Assembly: GCA_016935395.1 (NCBI GenBank)
Contig: JAFGQY010000016.1
Location: 1-35,954, forward strand
Reading direction: 5' to 3'
DNA from: Parachlamydiales bacterium
GTDB taxonomy: Bacteria > Chlamydiota > Chlamydiia > Chlamydiales > SM23-39
Length of the DNA stretch: 35,954 nt
Shown: one piece after another, positions 12,828 through 21,551 of the stretch
Layout: every line of letters starts with the position of its first letter
Position numbering within the stretch: the first letter of the stretch is position 1
Made by a program: the position numbers and the translations under genes
Notes under the pieces: generated by a model
What the model was told of the DNA's origin: nothing
Database searches by the model: none
Seen by the model: only the letters and a program-made list of their open reading frames with translations

Positions 12828-13919
12828 TTAATTTCTTAGTGATTCTTGAGCCAGTCTCATTCCCATCCCAACAACTCCCATTGCAAACATTGCGGGGCCA
12901 ATGCCTCTAAACGATCCTCTAAATCCTTGTTTTTTTAATGCTTGCATAAGAGTCAAAGGTAATTCATTTCTAATAGAGCAAGATTGTATTGTAATATTAG
13001 CAACAGATAATGGATATGATCCCAAACTTGCAGACATGCCAGCAAGACCGCTTGCAGCAACTCTTTGGGTTTTTGATAATTTTTTATCTTCTACAAGGGC
13101 ATTTATTGATGCATAAATTGAATACCAAGCTGCTCCACTTAAAAAATATTGTGAAGAACCGTTAATTTTTGGGTTAAATAAAGTCATAGCGGTTTTAGCT
13201 TTAAATATATCCAATGTTTTTAATTGACCTGTTTTAATCATCATACTAGCCATTCTCAAGGGAGCTGTTATTGTATCGACCAAAGTTCCGCAAAGAGCTT
13301 CTAGATATTTCTCTTGCTTACCAGATAAATCAAATGGTTGATTATTCAATACGTAAGCTGTAGTAAATTGATTAATAGAATCTTTTATTATTCCAGCAGC
13401 TACAGATTGGGGAAGTCCTAAGTAAGATGAGTGTAAAAATCCAAGTTCTCTAACTAATTTATCTCTGGTAGCAGCAACTATTTGATTTGATGCATTAAAT
13501 AACGGATAAGAAATTGTTCTTTTCAAGGCTATTACTGTTAAAGCCCGTACTTTTCTTTTTATTTCTTTTGTTGCTTCTTGTAAGTTTTTTGAAACATTAT
13601 CGACATCTTCTGTTTTTACGAAAACTCCTTGTCCTTGTACATTGTAAAATTCAAGCTGGGCTTTTAAAAATTTTGAAGAAACTTCTTGAGCAGTTTTTAC
13701 AATAGCCAGACCAAGATCTCGAGGTGAAAATGCTATTGTAGGTGTATACTTTGGAGTTCTTGAATCTAAAGAGAACATAGCTGTTGGGATTTGAACTTCT
13801 TTCAAACCAATGACTCTATTTGCTAATTGACTTATTTTAGCGCATCTTGGAAGTTCTTGCTTTGCAGCCATTTGAGCTATTCTTAAAACTACCGGGGCTC
13901 TTCTTATTGCAATACTCAT
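12828..13919 (-). CDS. mitochondrial-carrier (SLC25)-like tripartite membrane protein, putative
   Basis: 363 aa; three repeats each with a Pro kink on an odd helix (ISYPLFNASNQIV, TITAPLRMASMMI, GSYPLSVANITIQ; Pro139/220/303) followed by a G/P-containing second helix (SSYLGLPQSVAAGIIKDSINQFTTAYV, TLFNPKINGSSQYFLSGAAWYSIYASI, GSFRGIGPAMFAMGVVGMGMRLAQESL). Confidence 0.6.
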   Translation of the reverse strand: MSIAIRRAPVVLRIAQMAAKQELPRCAKISQLANRVIGLKEVQIPTAMFSLDSRTPKYTPTIAFSPRDLGLAIVKTAQEVSSKFLKAQLEFYNVQGQGVFVKTEDVDNVSKNLQEATKEIKRKVRALTVIALKRTISYPLFNASNQIVAATRDKLVRELGFLHSSYLGLPQSVAAGIIKDSINQFTTAYVLNNQPFDLSGKQEKYLEALCGTLVDTITAPLRMASMMIKTGQLKTLDIFKAKTAMTLFNPKINGSSQYFLSGAAWYSIYASINALVEDKKLSKTQRVAASGLAGMSASLGSYPLSVANITIQSCSIRNELPLTLMQALKKQGFRGSFRGIGPAMFAMGVVGMGMRLAQESLRN

Positions 13920-13930
13920 TTTATCCTCGT

Positions 13931-14010
13931 TATTTTATAATTATTAATTAATTAAATAATAATTATTATTATAACATTAGTAATAATTATTTTAAATTAA
14001 TTAATTAATA
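13931..14010. repeat. AT-only imperfect inverted repeat upstream of the carrier-like gene
   Basis: TTATTAATTAATTAAATAATAATTATTA... and ...TAATAATTATTTTAAATTAATTAATTAAT are imperfectly inverted; 13931-13974 contains no G or C. Confidence 0.55.
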
Positions 14011-14095
14011 TTTTATAAAGACGTATATTGCTGAGCGTAAATAGCTTATTATAGTTGAAAATATGGTATGATAATTAGCTACTTAAGAAATAATG

Positions 14096-14120
14096 AAAAA
14101 AAAGTACTTAATAATAAGTA
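14096..14120 (-). terminator. rho-independent terminator downstream of tal
   Basis: Minus strand: TACTTA-TTAT-TAAGTA hairpin then C and TTTTTTTT directly after the tal stop. Confidence 0.7.
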
Positions 14121-14122
14121 GG

Positions 14123-15082
14123 TTAAATAAATAAACGCTTTAAAAGATTCAGATCTTTTTCAAAAAGCCTTATTCCTTCACAGAGTTTTTCTGTTGCCAT
14201 AGGATCTTGATTTAACATGTATCTGAAAGTTTTCTCATCAATGTTGATTTTTTCAATATTGATTTGTTTTGTTTTTTGTGGATCCAGTTTTCTTTTTATT
14301 TGAATAGAAGAGTTATGAAGCTCTTCTAAAAGATTGGGGGAGATAGTTATAAAATCACAGCCGGCAAGTTCAATAATCTCATCAGTATTTCTAAAGCTGG
14401 CTCCCATAATAACGGTATTATAGTCAAATTTTTTGTAATAGTTAAAAATATCTGTTACGGATTTAACGCCCGGATCTTCTGAAGGAGGATAAAACTGTTT
14501 GTTTTCAGCCTTTTTATACCAGTCTAAAATTCTACCCACAAAAGGGGATATTAAAGTGGCTTTTACTTCAGCTGCAGCAATGGCTTGCGGCATAGAAAAT
14601 AAAAGTGTCATATTACAATGGATATTTTCTTTTTCTAAAACTTTTGCAGCTTGAATACCTTCCCATGTAGTTGCAAGTTTTATCAAAATTCTTTCTCTAG
14701 AGATATTCTCTTTTTCAAAAAGAGAAATAAAACGCTTGGCTATTTCAATGCTTTTATTTGTATCAAAAGAGTATTTAGCATCAACTTCAATTGAAACTCT
14801 TCCGGGAACATTTTTCAAAATCTCTTTACCAAAATTAACAAAAACCTTTTCTACAAATGCATCCGTATCATTATTTTTACTTTTAGCATATTTTTTAGCA
14901 TCTTCTATCAAATGTTTATATTGATCCATTTGAGAAGCTTTTAAAATTAATGATGGATTTGTAGTTGCATCCTGAGGCTTATACTTCGAGATAAGTTCAA
15001 AATCTGATGTGTCGGCAACTATGGTTGAATATTTTTTTAACTCATCTAAAGAAGATGTTTTTTCTTTTGTTAAATTTGGCAT
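14123..15082 (-). CDS. tal: transaldolase
   Basis: 319 aa; ATTNPSLILKA, ILIKLATTWEGIQAAKVLEKENIHCNMTLLFS, SPFVGRILDWYKK. Confidence 0.97.
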   Translation of the reverse strand: MPNLTKEKTSSLDELKKYSTIVADTSDFELISKYKPQDATTNPSLILKASQMDQYKHLIEDAKKYAKSKNNDTDAFVEKVFVNFGKEILKNVPGRVSIEVDAKYSFDTNKSIEIAKRFISLFEKENISRERILIKLATTWEGIQAAKVLEKENIHCNMTLLFSMPQAIAAAEVKATLISPFVGRILDWYKKAENKQFYPPSEDPGVKSVTDIFNYYKKFDYNTVIMGASFRNTDEIIELAGCDFITISPNLLEELHNSSIQIKRKLDPQKTKQINIEKINIDEKTFRYMLNQDPMATEKLCEGIRLFEKDLNLLKRLFI

Positions 15083-15100
15083 GATTAAAACTTATCCTTG

Positions 15101-15304
15101 TTATTTATCTTTTGCTACAAGAGTTATTCCAACGGCTGCTATTACAATTGTGATTATAGCTACAGCCCAGGGTCTCCAGTTTTTGCTTTCGTAAATGGAA
15201 GAGGATTCTTTAGCAGCTTGTGGAACTTCTTTAGCTTCAGCATAAGCTAAAGATGAAAAACAGAAACTTAAGAGTGTAATTAATGCAAATATTTTTTTTC
15301 TCAT
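15101..15304 (-). CDS. small secreted/membrane protein (signal peptide + one C-terminal TM)
   Basis: 67 aa MRKKIFALITLLSFCFSSLAYAEAKE...WAVAIITIVIAAVGITLVAKDK; stop-start overlap with the next upstream gene. Confidence 0.7.
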   Translation of the reverse strand: MRKKIFALITLLSFCFSSLAYAEAKEVPQAAKESSSIYESKNWRPWAVAIITIVIAAVGITLVAKDK

Positions 15305-15990
15305 TTTATTTCCTTTATAATTTTTTCAAGTAAAAGATATTGAAAGTATTTTCCGTAATTTTGAAATTTTTTATCCAGATATTTTTCAAAAGAAGTTAGA
15401 TTTTTTTCTAAAGCTTTTTTTGAGATGTTTTTTGATAAATAAATAGTATCACTATAGTTTTTTAAAAGATCATTTTTCAGATCTTTATCTTCAATTAAAT
15501 CAAATAAATTATCTACAAGCTGAAATGACAAAAATATCTCCATGAAATTTTTAAAATTATTGAGAAATTTTGTTTTTTCACAGGCTGCGGTCATTACATA
15601 AACATAACCATCTTTTACAAAAATCATTTGAAGCATTTTTAAATTAATGCCATTAACTTTTTTATTTATCTGACATAGGTTAGCTATAGTTTTATCTATT
15701 TGAATTTCATCTAAAATATCATATGTTACATTGATATCTTCTTCATGTATTTCTTTAGCAGCCTTTGTGTAATCTTTTAAAGATGCTGAAGTTTTTTCAC
15801 AAGCTAGATTGATTGAAGATTTGAATTTAGCTTTTTCCTTTTTTATAAACCCGACTTTAATAAGGTTTGTATATGCTTTCGGATTTGCAAGCTCCCATTC
15901 ATTTTTGACTTTGAAAAAAACAGTTTTTTCATTTGGAAAAATTGAAAGGGCAAAAAAGATAAATAATAAATATAATTTTTTTTTAATCAT
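15301..15990 (-). CDS. secreted hypothetical protein, possibly PsbP/DcrB-like fold
   Basis: 229 aa with N-terminal signal MIKKKLYLLFIFFALSIFPNE; internal LQMIFVKDGYVYVMTAACEKTKFLNNFKNFMEIFLSFQ resembles the DcrB/PsbP C-terminal pattern. Confidence 0.65.
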   Translation of the reverse strand: MIKKKLYLLFIFFALSIFPNEKTVFFKVKNEWELANPKAYTNLIKVGFIKKEKAKFKSSINLACEKTSASLKDYTKAAKEIHEEDINVTYDILDEIQIDKTIANLCQINKKVNGINLKMLQMIFVKDGYVYVMTAACEKTKFLNNFKNFMEIFLSFQLVDNLFDLIEDKDLKNDLLKNYSDTIYLSKNISKKALEKNLTSFEKYLDKKFQNYGKYFQYLLLEKIIKEIK

Positions 15991-16198
15991 TGTGAGAATG
16001 TACTAGAACAGCTATTAAGGTAAACCCAGTAGCTAATAATACTCCCCAAAAAACCATAGATAACGCGGTCGCATTAAATGAACTTGCTGCTGCAGCTTCT
16101 GCTCTAACTCTTTGAGATTCGCCTTCTTGCGCTTGCAGATTTATGCTAGTAAAACAAAAACAAAACATCAAAAGAACAGTTATTAATTTTTTTTTCAT
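15983..16198 (-). CDS. small secreted/membrane protein (signal peptide + one TM)
   Basis: 71 aa MKKKLITVLLMFCFCFTSINLQAQEGESQ...ALSMVFWGVLLATGFTLIAVLVHSHND; 8-nt overlap with the 229-aa gene. Confidence 0.7.
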   Translation of the reverse strand: MKKKLITVLLMFCFCFTSINLQAQEGESQRVRAEAAAASSFNATALSMVFWGVLLATGFTLIAVLVHSHND

Positions 16199-16411
16199 AT
16201 AAAACTTTTTTCCAACTTTAAAAAAGTACTTACTTTTAAAAATACTGAATCAGTTTTACTTAAAAACTAAGTTTTTTAGCAAATGGAATTTTTTAAAAAT
16301 TTTCAAATAAATGAAATTTTCAATGCATTTATTAAAAGATGATGAGAGGATTAAAAAAAAATAAAATTATTTTTTATATCTTTTACTTAAACAATTTTGT
16401 TGAAGGTCTAT

Positions 16412-16440
16412 TTGATGGAAAATAATTTTTTCTATATAAT
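16412..16440 (+). promoter_or_regulatory. putative sigma70-type promoter of the V-ATPase operon (TTGATG-17 bp-TATAAT)
   Basis: TTGATG 16412-16417, TATAAT 16435-16440, 17-bp spacer, about 31 bp before the atpE ATG. Confidence 0.75.
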
Positions 16441-16471
16441 CTCAAGCTAGCTAAACACATTAAGGTAAAAT

Positions 16472-17098
16472 ATGATAGAAATTGAAAAAGGTGAAGAAAA
16501 AATCCAAAAAATATGTGACGCAATAAGACAAGAAACTCTTGAGCCAGCAAGAGAACAAGCCAGAGAAATTATTGAAAATGCTCATATTGAAGCCGATGAA
16601 ATTATTAAAAAAGCAAAAAAAGAAAAAGATAGAATTATAGATGAGGGAAAAAAGGAAATTGTTAAAGAAAAAAAGGTATTTGATTCCTCTCTTAATATTG
16701 CTGCTAGACAGGCATTTGAAGATTTAAAACAGAAAATTGAAAATGAACTTTTTTCAAAAAATCTAGATGAAATTATTAAAAATCAAACAAAAAATCCTGC
16801 TATTATTGCTAAAATTATCACGACAATTCTATCTGCTATAGAAAAAGAGGGACTTGATGTTGACATTAGCGCTTATCTTGCAAAAGATATTGATGCAAAA
16901 GCTGTAAATATTCTTTTAGTAAATGAAATTGTAGATAAGCTTAAAGAAAAAGAAGCTGTTTTATCTGATTTTGACTCCGGTGTTAAAATAAAGCTTCATG
17001 ATCTTCAAATAACAATTGATTTATCAAAAGATGCTCTTAAAAATCTAATAGCTGAATACATTAGGGCAGATTTTAGAAATGTAATTTTTAACATATAG
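16472..17098 (+). CDS. atpE: V-type ATP synthase subunit E
   Basis: 208 aa, long Glu/Lys helical N-terminus; first gene of the V-ATPase operon. Confidence 0.88.
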   Translation: MIEIEKGEEKIQKICDAIRQETLEPAREQAREIIENAHIEADEIIKKAKKEKDRIIDEGKKEIVKEKKVFDSSLNIAARQAFEDLKQKIENELFSKNLDEIIKNQTKNPAIIAKIITTILSAIEKEGLDVDISAYLAKDIDAKAVNILLVNEIVDKLKEKEAVLSDFDSGVKIKLHDLQITIDLSKDALKNLIAEYIRADFRNVIFNI

Positions 17099-17110
17099 CA
17101 AACAAAAAAC

Positions 17111-17875
17111 ATGAATAAGTATTACTATTTAGGCTCTGCTCTTTGCAAAGTAAGTTTGTTTTCTAAGCCTGATATTTCTTTTGAAGAATATAAAAATATG
17201 CTTGAGATAAATTTATCAAAAAGTGATTTTGAAAAGTTTACGTTATTTCAAAGATATATCGATATCACCAATCTCAGACTTTTATGGCTTAATAAAGAAA
17301 TAGATCCCAGAGGTAATTTTTCTTCTAATGAACTTGAAGAGCTAATACTTACTAAAAGTGTTTTTCCACAATTTTGTTTAGAGTTTTTAGAAAAATATGA
17401 AAACATACAGGATAGGCTTAAAAATTTTAGCTTTTTAATTGCCTCTTTTTTCAATATGGCAATTAATGAAAATACGGGCTTTATTAAGTTTTATTTTAAA
17501 TTTGAAAGAGAGCTTAGATTGATTTTGACAGCTATTAGAGCTAAAAAATATAAAAAAGATTTTTTAAAAGAGCTGCAGTTTGAGGATTTTCATGATGATT
17601 TTGTAGCTTTTATTCTAGCCCAAAAAGATCAGGAAACTTTTGAGATTCCTAAAGAATATGAAGATCTAAAAAATATCTTTAAACAAAATGAGGATGATCC
17701 TGAAAAACTAAATACGGCTCTTTTGGAATATAAATTCAATAAAATTGAAAATTTTTTAGAAGAAAAACCTTTTACAATTGATCAGATTTTATCATTTGCT
17801 GCACTTTTGATCATTGCAGAAGATTATAATAAGTTAAATATAGAAGAAGGCTTTAAAATAGCCGAAAATTTATGA
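17111..17875 (+). CDS. V-type ATPase-associated protein (subunit C-like / DUF2764-like)
   Basis: 254 aa; YYYLGSALCKVSLFSKPDISFEEYKNML, alpha-helical, between atpE and atpA as in chlamydial V-ATPase operons. Confidence 0.7.
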   Translation: MNKYYYLGSALCKVSLFSKPDISFEEYKNMLEINLSKSDFEKFTLFQRYIDITNLRLLWLNKEIDPRGNFSSNELEELILTKSVFPQFCLEFLEKYENIQDRLKNFSFLIASFFNMAINENTGFIKFYFKFERELRLILTAIRAKKYKKDFLKELQFEDFHDDFVAFILAQKDQETFEIPKEYEDLKNIFKQNEDDPEKLNTALLEYKFNKIENFLEEKPFTIDQILSFAALLIIAEDYNKLNIEEGFKIAENL

Positions 17876-17885
17876 GAGAATAAAA

Positions 17886-19634
17886 ATGGAAAAAAATGCA
17901 ACAGGATCAGTTATAAAAGCGTTTGGAAATTTATTGCACGTAGAATTTCAAGGGAATATTAAGCAAGGTGAAGTATCTTATGTAAAAGTTAATGATAAGC
18001 AATTTTCATCTGAAGTAATAGAAATTTCTGACAATATTGCGAAAATACAGGTATTTGAAGATACATCAGGTATAAAACTTAATACTCCAGTCGAGTTTTC
18101 AAAGCATCTGCTTGATGCAGAACTCGGACCCGGACTTTTAACTTCAATTTTTGATGGTCTTCAAAATCCTTTAGAAAAAATAGCAGAAAAAGCAGGCTAT
18201 TTTTTATCTAGAGGTCTTTACATTCCTTCGCTTGATAGAGAGAAACTTTGGGATTTCAAGCCGCTTGTAAAAGTTGGAGATATTGTAAAAAGAGCTGACT
18301 TTTTGGGAAGCGTAAAAGAGAGCCATTTTGATCATAAAATTATGGTTCCACTAAAATATTTCAATACTTTTGAAATTACCTGGGTAGCAAAAAGCGGTGC
18401 ATATAATATTGAAACAACTATAGCAAAAGCTAAAAATGAAAATGGTGTTGAAATTGAATTTTCTATGCTTCAAAAATGGCCAGTTAAAACTCCGCTTTTT
18501 GAAGGTAAAAGGACATCTTTATCAGAAATTTTATCAACTGGAATGAGAGTATTAGATATCCCTTTTCCTGTTTTAAAAGGTGGAACTTTTTGTACGCCCG
18601 GACCTTTTGGAGCCGGTAAAACGGTATTGCAGCATCACCTGGCTAAATATTCTGATGTAGATATTGTTATTGTTGCAGCATGTGGAGAAAGAGCTGGTGA
18701 GGTTGTTGAAATTTTAAGAGAATTTCCAAGGTTGATTGATAACAGAACAAATGAACCTCTAATTAATAGAACAGTTATTATATGCAATACTTCATCAATG
18801 CCGGTTGCTGCTAGGGAAGCTTCAGTTTATATGGCAGTTACCATTGCTGAATACTATCGTCAAATGGGATTAAATATTCTGGTTTTAGCAGATTCAACAT
18901 CAAGATGGGCTCAAGCTATGAGGGAAATGTCGGGAAGACTGGAAGAAATTCCAGGAGAAGAAGCTTTTCCGGCTTATTTATCTTCAAGGATTGCCGCTTT
19001 TTATGAAAGAGCCGGTAGCGTTATTTTAAAAAATAATAAAATCGGAAGTTTGACAATCGGTGGAGCTGTATCACCTGCCGGTGGTAACTTTGAAGAGCCT
19101 GTAACACAGGCAACACTTAATGTTGTAGGTTCTTTTTGGGGACTTTCAAGAGAAAGATCCGATGCTAGAAGATATCCAGCGATAGATCCACTAATTTCAT
19201 GGACAAAATATTTAGATATAGCAGCAAGCGAAATGAATAAGTTCAGTGACAGATGGAAAGAAAAAATTAAAAAGGCTAACGAAATTACAAAATATGGAAA
19301 TGAAATTTTAAAAAGAATGGAAGTTGTAGGTGAAGAGGGCATTTCTATTGCAGATATGACCGTCTATTTAAAAGCAGAGCTATATGATATATGCTTTTTA
19401 CAGCAAAACTCATTCGATCCGATAGATCAATATTGTCCAATTAAAAGAACTATTGAAATATTTGATCTGATTTATAAAATTTTTGAAAAAGATTTTAAAT
19501 TTGATAATCATGATGAAATAAGATCATACTTTTTAAATCTTCAAAATGATTTAAAAAACTTGAATTATTTAGCTTACGATTCTTTTGAATATAAAGAGCT
19601 TTTGAAAAAAATTATTGAAAAACTAAACATTTAG
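17886..19634 (+). CDS. atpA: V-type ATP synthase subunit A
   Basis: Walker [73 protein letters not shown]. Confidence 0.98.
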   Translation: MEKNATGSVIKAFGNLLHVEFQGNIKQGEVSYVKVNDKQFSSEVIEISDNIAKIQVFEDTSGIKLNTPVEFSKHLLDAELGPGLLTSIFDGLQNPLEKIAEKAGYFLSRGLYIPSLDREKLWDFKPLVKVGDIVKRADFLGSVKESHFDHKIMVPLKYFNTFEITWVAKSGAYNIETTIAKAKNENGVEIEFSMLQKWPVKTPLFEGKRTSLSEILSTGMRVLDIPFPVLKGGTFCTPGPFGAGKTVLQHHLAKYSDVDIVIVAACGERAGEVVEILREFPRLIDNRTNEPLINRTVIICNTSSMPVAAREASVYMAVTIAEYYRQMGLNILVLADSTSRWAQAMREMSGRLEEIPGEEAFPAYLSSRIAAFYERAGSVILKNNKIGSLTIGGAVSPAGGNFEEPVTQATLNVVGSFWGLSRERSDARRYPAIDPLISWTKYLDIAASEMNKFSDRWKEKIKKANEITKYGNEILKRMEVVGEEGISIADMTVYLKAELYDICFLQQNSFDPIDQYCPIKRTIEIFDLIYKIFEKDFKFDNHDEIRSYFLNLQNDLKNLNYLAYDSFEYKELLKKIIEKLNI

Positions 19635-19645
19635 GAAAATTTTTT

Positions 19646-20959
19646 ATGCTTAAAGTATACGATCGCATTATTGATATGAGAGGAAGTTTGATTACTGTTC
19701 AAGCGCAAAATATATCACTAGGTGAAATTGCAAAAATTTTTAAAAGTGACGGGACTATAACTTACGGGTCTGTACTTCGCTTTGAGGAAGATTTAGTTAC
19801 GCTGCAGGTTTTTGAAAATGTTAGAGGAATTTCAACAGGCGACAAGGTTAGTTTTTTAAATAAACAGATGCAGGCCACTTTTTCCGATTCGCTGCTTGGC
19901 AGATGTTTTTCAGGAACAGGATCTCCAATTGATACAGGACCTGAAGTGATTGGAGAAAAAATTGATATCAATACCCCATCTTTTAATCCGACAAAAAGAA
20001 TAATACCAAGAGATATTATTAGAACAAATATCCCAATGATTGACCTTTTTAACTGCCTTGTTAAATCACAAAAAATACCAATTTTCTCAATAGCCGGAGA
20101 ACCCTATAATCAGCTTTTAATGAGAATCGCAAATCAAACAGATGCTGATATTGTAATAATTGGTGGAATGGGACTCAGATTTGATGATTATCAAGCATTT
20201 ATTCAAAATGCTGAAAAATCTGCAAGCTTTGATAAAACTATTATGTATATTCATCTGGCTATTGATCCTGCTGTTGAATGTCTTTTAGTGCCAGATATGG
20301 CACTTGCAACAGCTGAAAAATTTGCTTTAGAGGGAAAAAATGTTTTAGTTCTTTTGACAGATATGACAGCTTTTGCAGATTCTATTAAAGAAATATCAAT
20401 TACAATGGATCAGATACCTTCAAATAGAGGATATCCTGGATCATTGTATTCCGATCTTGCAAAAAGGTATGAAAAAGCTGTAGATATTGATAAAAGCGGA
20501 TCTATTACAATTGTGTCCGTAACTACTATGCCAGGCGGTGACGTTACTCATCCGATACCGGATAATACCGGATATATCACAGAAGGGCAATTTTATTTGC
20601 ATGATTCTATGATAGATCCTTTTGGATCTCTTTCAAGACTAAAACAAAATGTTATTGGTAAAGTTACAAGAGAAGATCATTCTGATCTTGCAAACACTAT
20701 GATTAGATTATTTGCAGATTCAAAAAAAGCTAAAGAGAGACAATCTATGGGATTTAAACTGTCTCATTGGGATGAAAAGCTTTTAAGGTACCATGACTTT
20801 TTTGTTGAAAGAATGATGAAACTTGAAGTAAATATTACTTTAGAAGAAGCCTTAGATCTCGGCTGGACTACCTTAGCTGAATGTTTTAGACAAGAAGAAG
20901 TTGCCATGAAAAAATCTTTAATAGATCAATACTGGCCAAAAGAGAAAGCTTATGACTAA
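19646..20959 (+). CDS. atpB: V-type ATP synthase subunit B
   Basis: [62 protein letters not shown]. Confidence 0.98.
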   Translation: MLKVYDRIIDMRGSLITVQAQNISLGEIAKIFKSDGTITYGSVLRFEEDLVTLQVFENVRGISTGDKVSFLNKQMQATFSDSLLGRCFSGTGSPIDTGPEVIGEKIDINTPSFNPTKRIIPRDIIRTNIPMIDLFNCLVKSQKIPIFSIAGEPYNQLLMRIANQTDADIVIIGGMGLRFDDYQAFIQNAEKSASFDKTIMYIHLAIDPAVECLLVPDMALATAEKFALEGKNVLVLLTDMTAFADSIKEISITMDQIPSNRGYPGSLYSDLAKRYEKAVDIDKSGSITIVSVTTMPGGDVTHPIPDNTGYITEGQFYLHDSMIDPFGSLSRLKQNVIGKVTREDHSDLANTMIRLFADSKKAKERQSMGFKLSHWDEKLLRYHDFFVERMMKLEVNITLEEALDLGWTTLAECFRQEEVAMKKSLIDQYWPKEKAYD

Positions 20960-21551
20960 TCTGAAGATGACGAAAAATTCGTTAAGAGCTGAGCAGCATA
21001 TTTTAAAGCAGCTTGAAACATATCTTCCAACACTTCAGCTTAAAAAAAATTTACTCCTATTAGAAGTTGCGCAAGTGAAAAATAGACTTGAGAGACTTTC
21101 AAAGGATTTAGAAAAAAGAAAAGAGGACATTTATAAATTTTCTCATCTTCTCACAGATAAATATCAGATAGATCCTCTAAAATATACTACAGTCAAACAT
21201 GTCCAAAGATCTTATGAAAATATCGCAGGAGTAGATGTTCCCATTTTTCAAAAAGTAATTTTTGAAGATCTTGACTATTCTTTATTTGATACTCCGGCTT
21301 GGTTTGAATCTGCAATTGAGAAAATCAGATTTATGATCATCGAAAAAGAGAAGATCAATATTGATATGGAAAAAAAACATTTTCTTGAAAAAGAATTAAA
21401 AGATGTTTCTATAAGAGTAAATCTGTTTGAAAAAATTTTAATCCCAAGAACTTTAAAAAATATAAAAAAAATTAAAATCTTTTTATCTGACCAGGAATTA
21501 ACCGCCATATCTCAGGCTAAAGTTGCAAAGCTAAAAAAGGTAAAAGTATGA
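20952..21551 (+). CDS. atpD: V-type ATP synthase subunit D
   Basis: 199 aa coiled-coil protein, overlaps atpB; C-terminal [25 protein letters not shown]. Confidence 0.9.
   Translation: MTNLKMTKNSLRAEQHILKQLETYLPTLQLKKNLLLLEVAQVKNRLERLSKDLEKRKEDIYKFSHLLTDKYQIDPLKYTTVKHVQRSYENIAGVDVPIFQKVIFEDLDYSLFDTPAWFESAIEKIRFMIIEKEKINIDMEKKHFLEKELKDVSIRVNLFEKILIPRTLKNIKKIKIFLSDQELTAISQAKVAKLKKVKV

Noticed and set aside
12901-13705. Plus-strand ORFs (71, 63 aa) antisense to the carrier-like gene
   Set aside because: The minus-strand frame is long, RBS-compatible and repeat-structured; the plus-strand ORFs are low-complexity shadows (MFFSRLLLLKPVLFFLFLLLLL)
14736-16006. Plus-strand ORFs at 14736, 15009 and 15809
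   Set aside because: Antisense to tal and the small secreted protein operon, no independent support
16257-16280. ACTTA-AAAAC-TAAGT-TTTTTT hairpin in the divergent tal-operon/atpE intergenic region
   Set aside because: Short 5-bp stem in very AT-rich DNA; neither a terminator nor an sRNA can be supported
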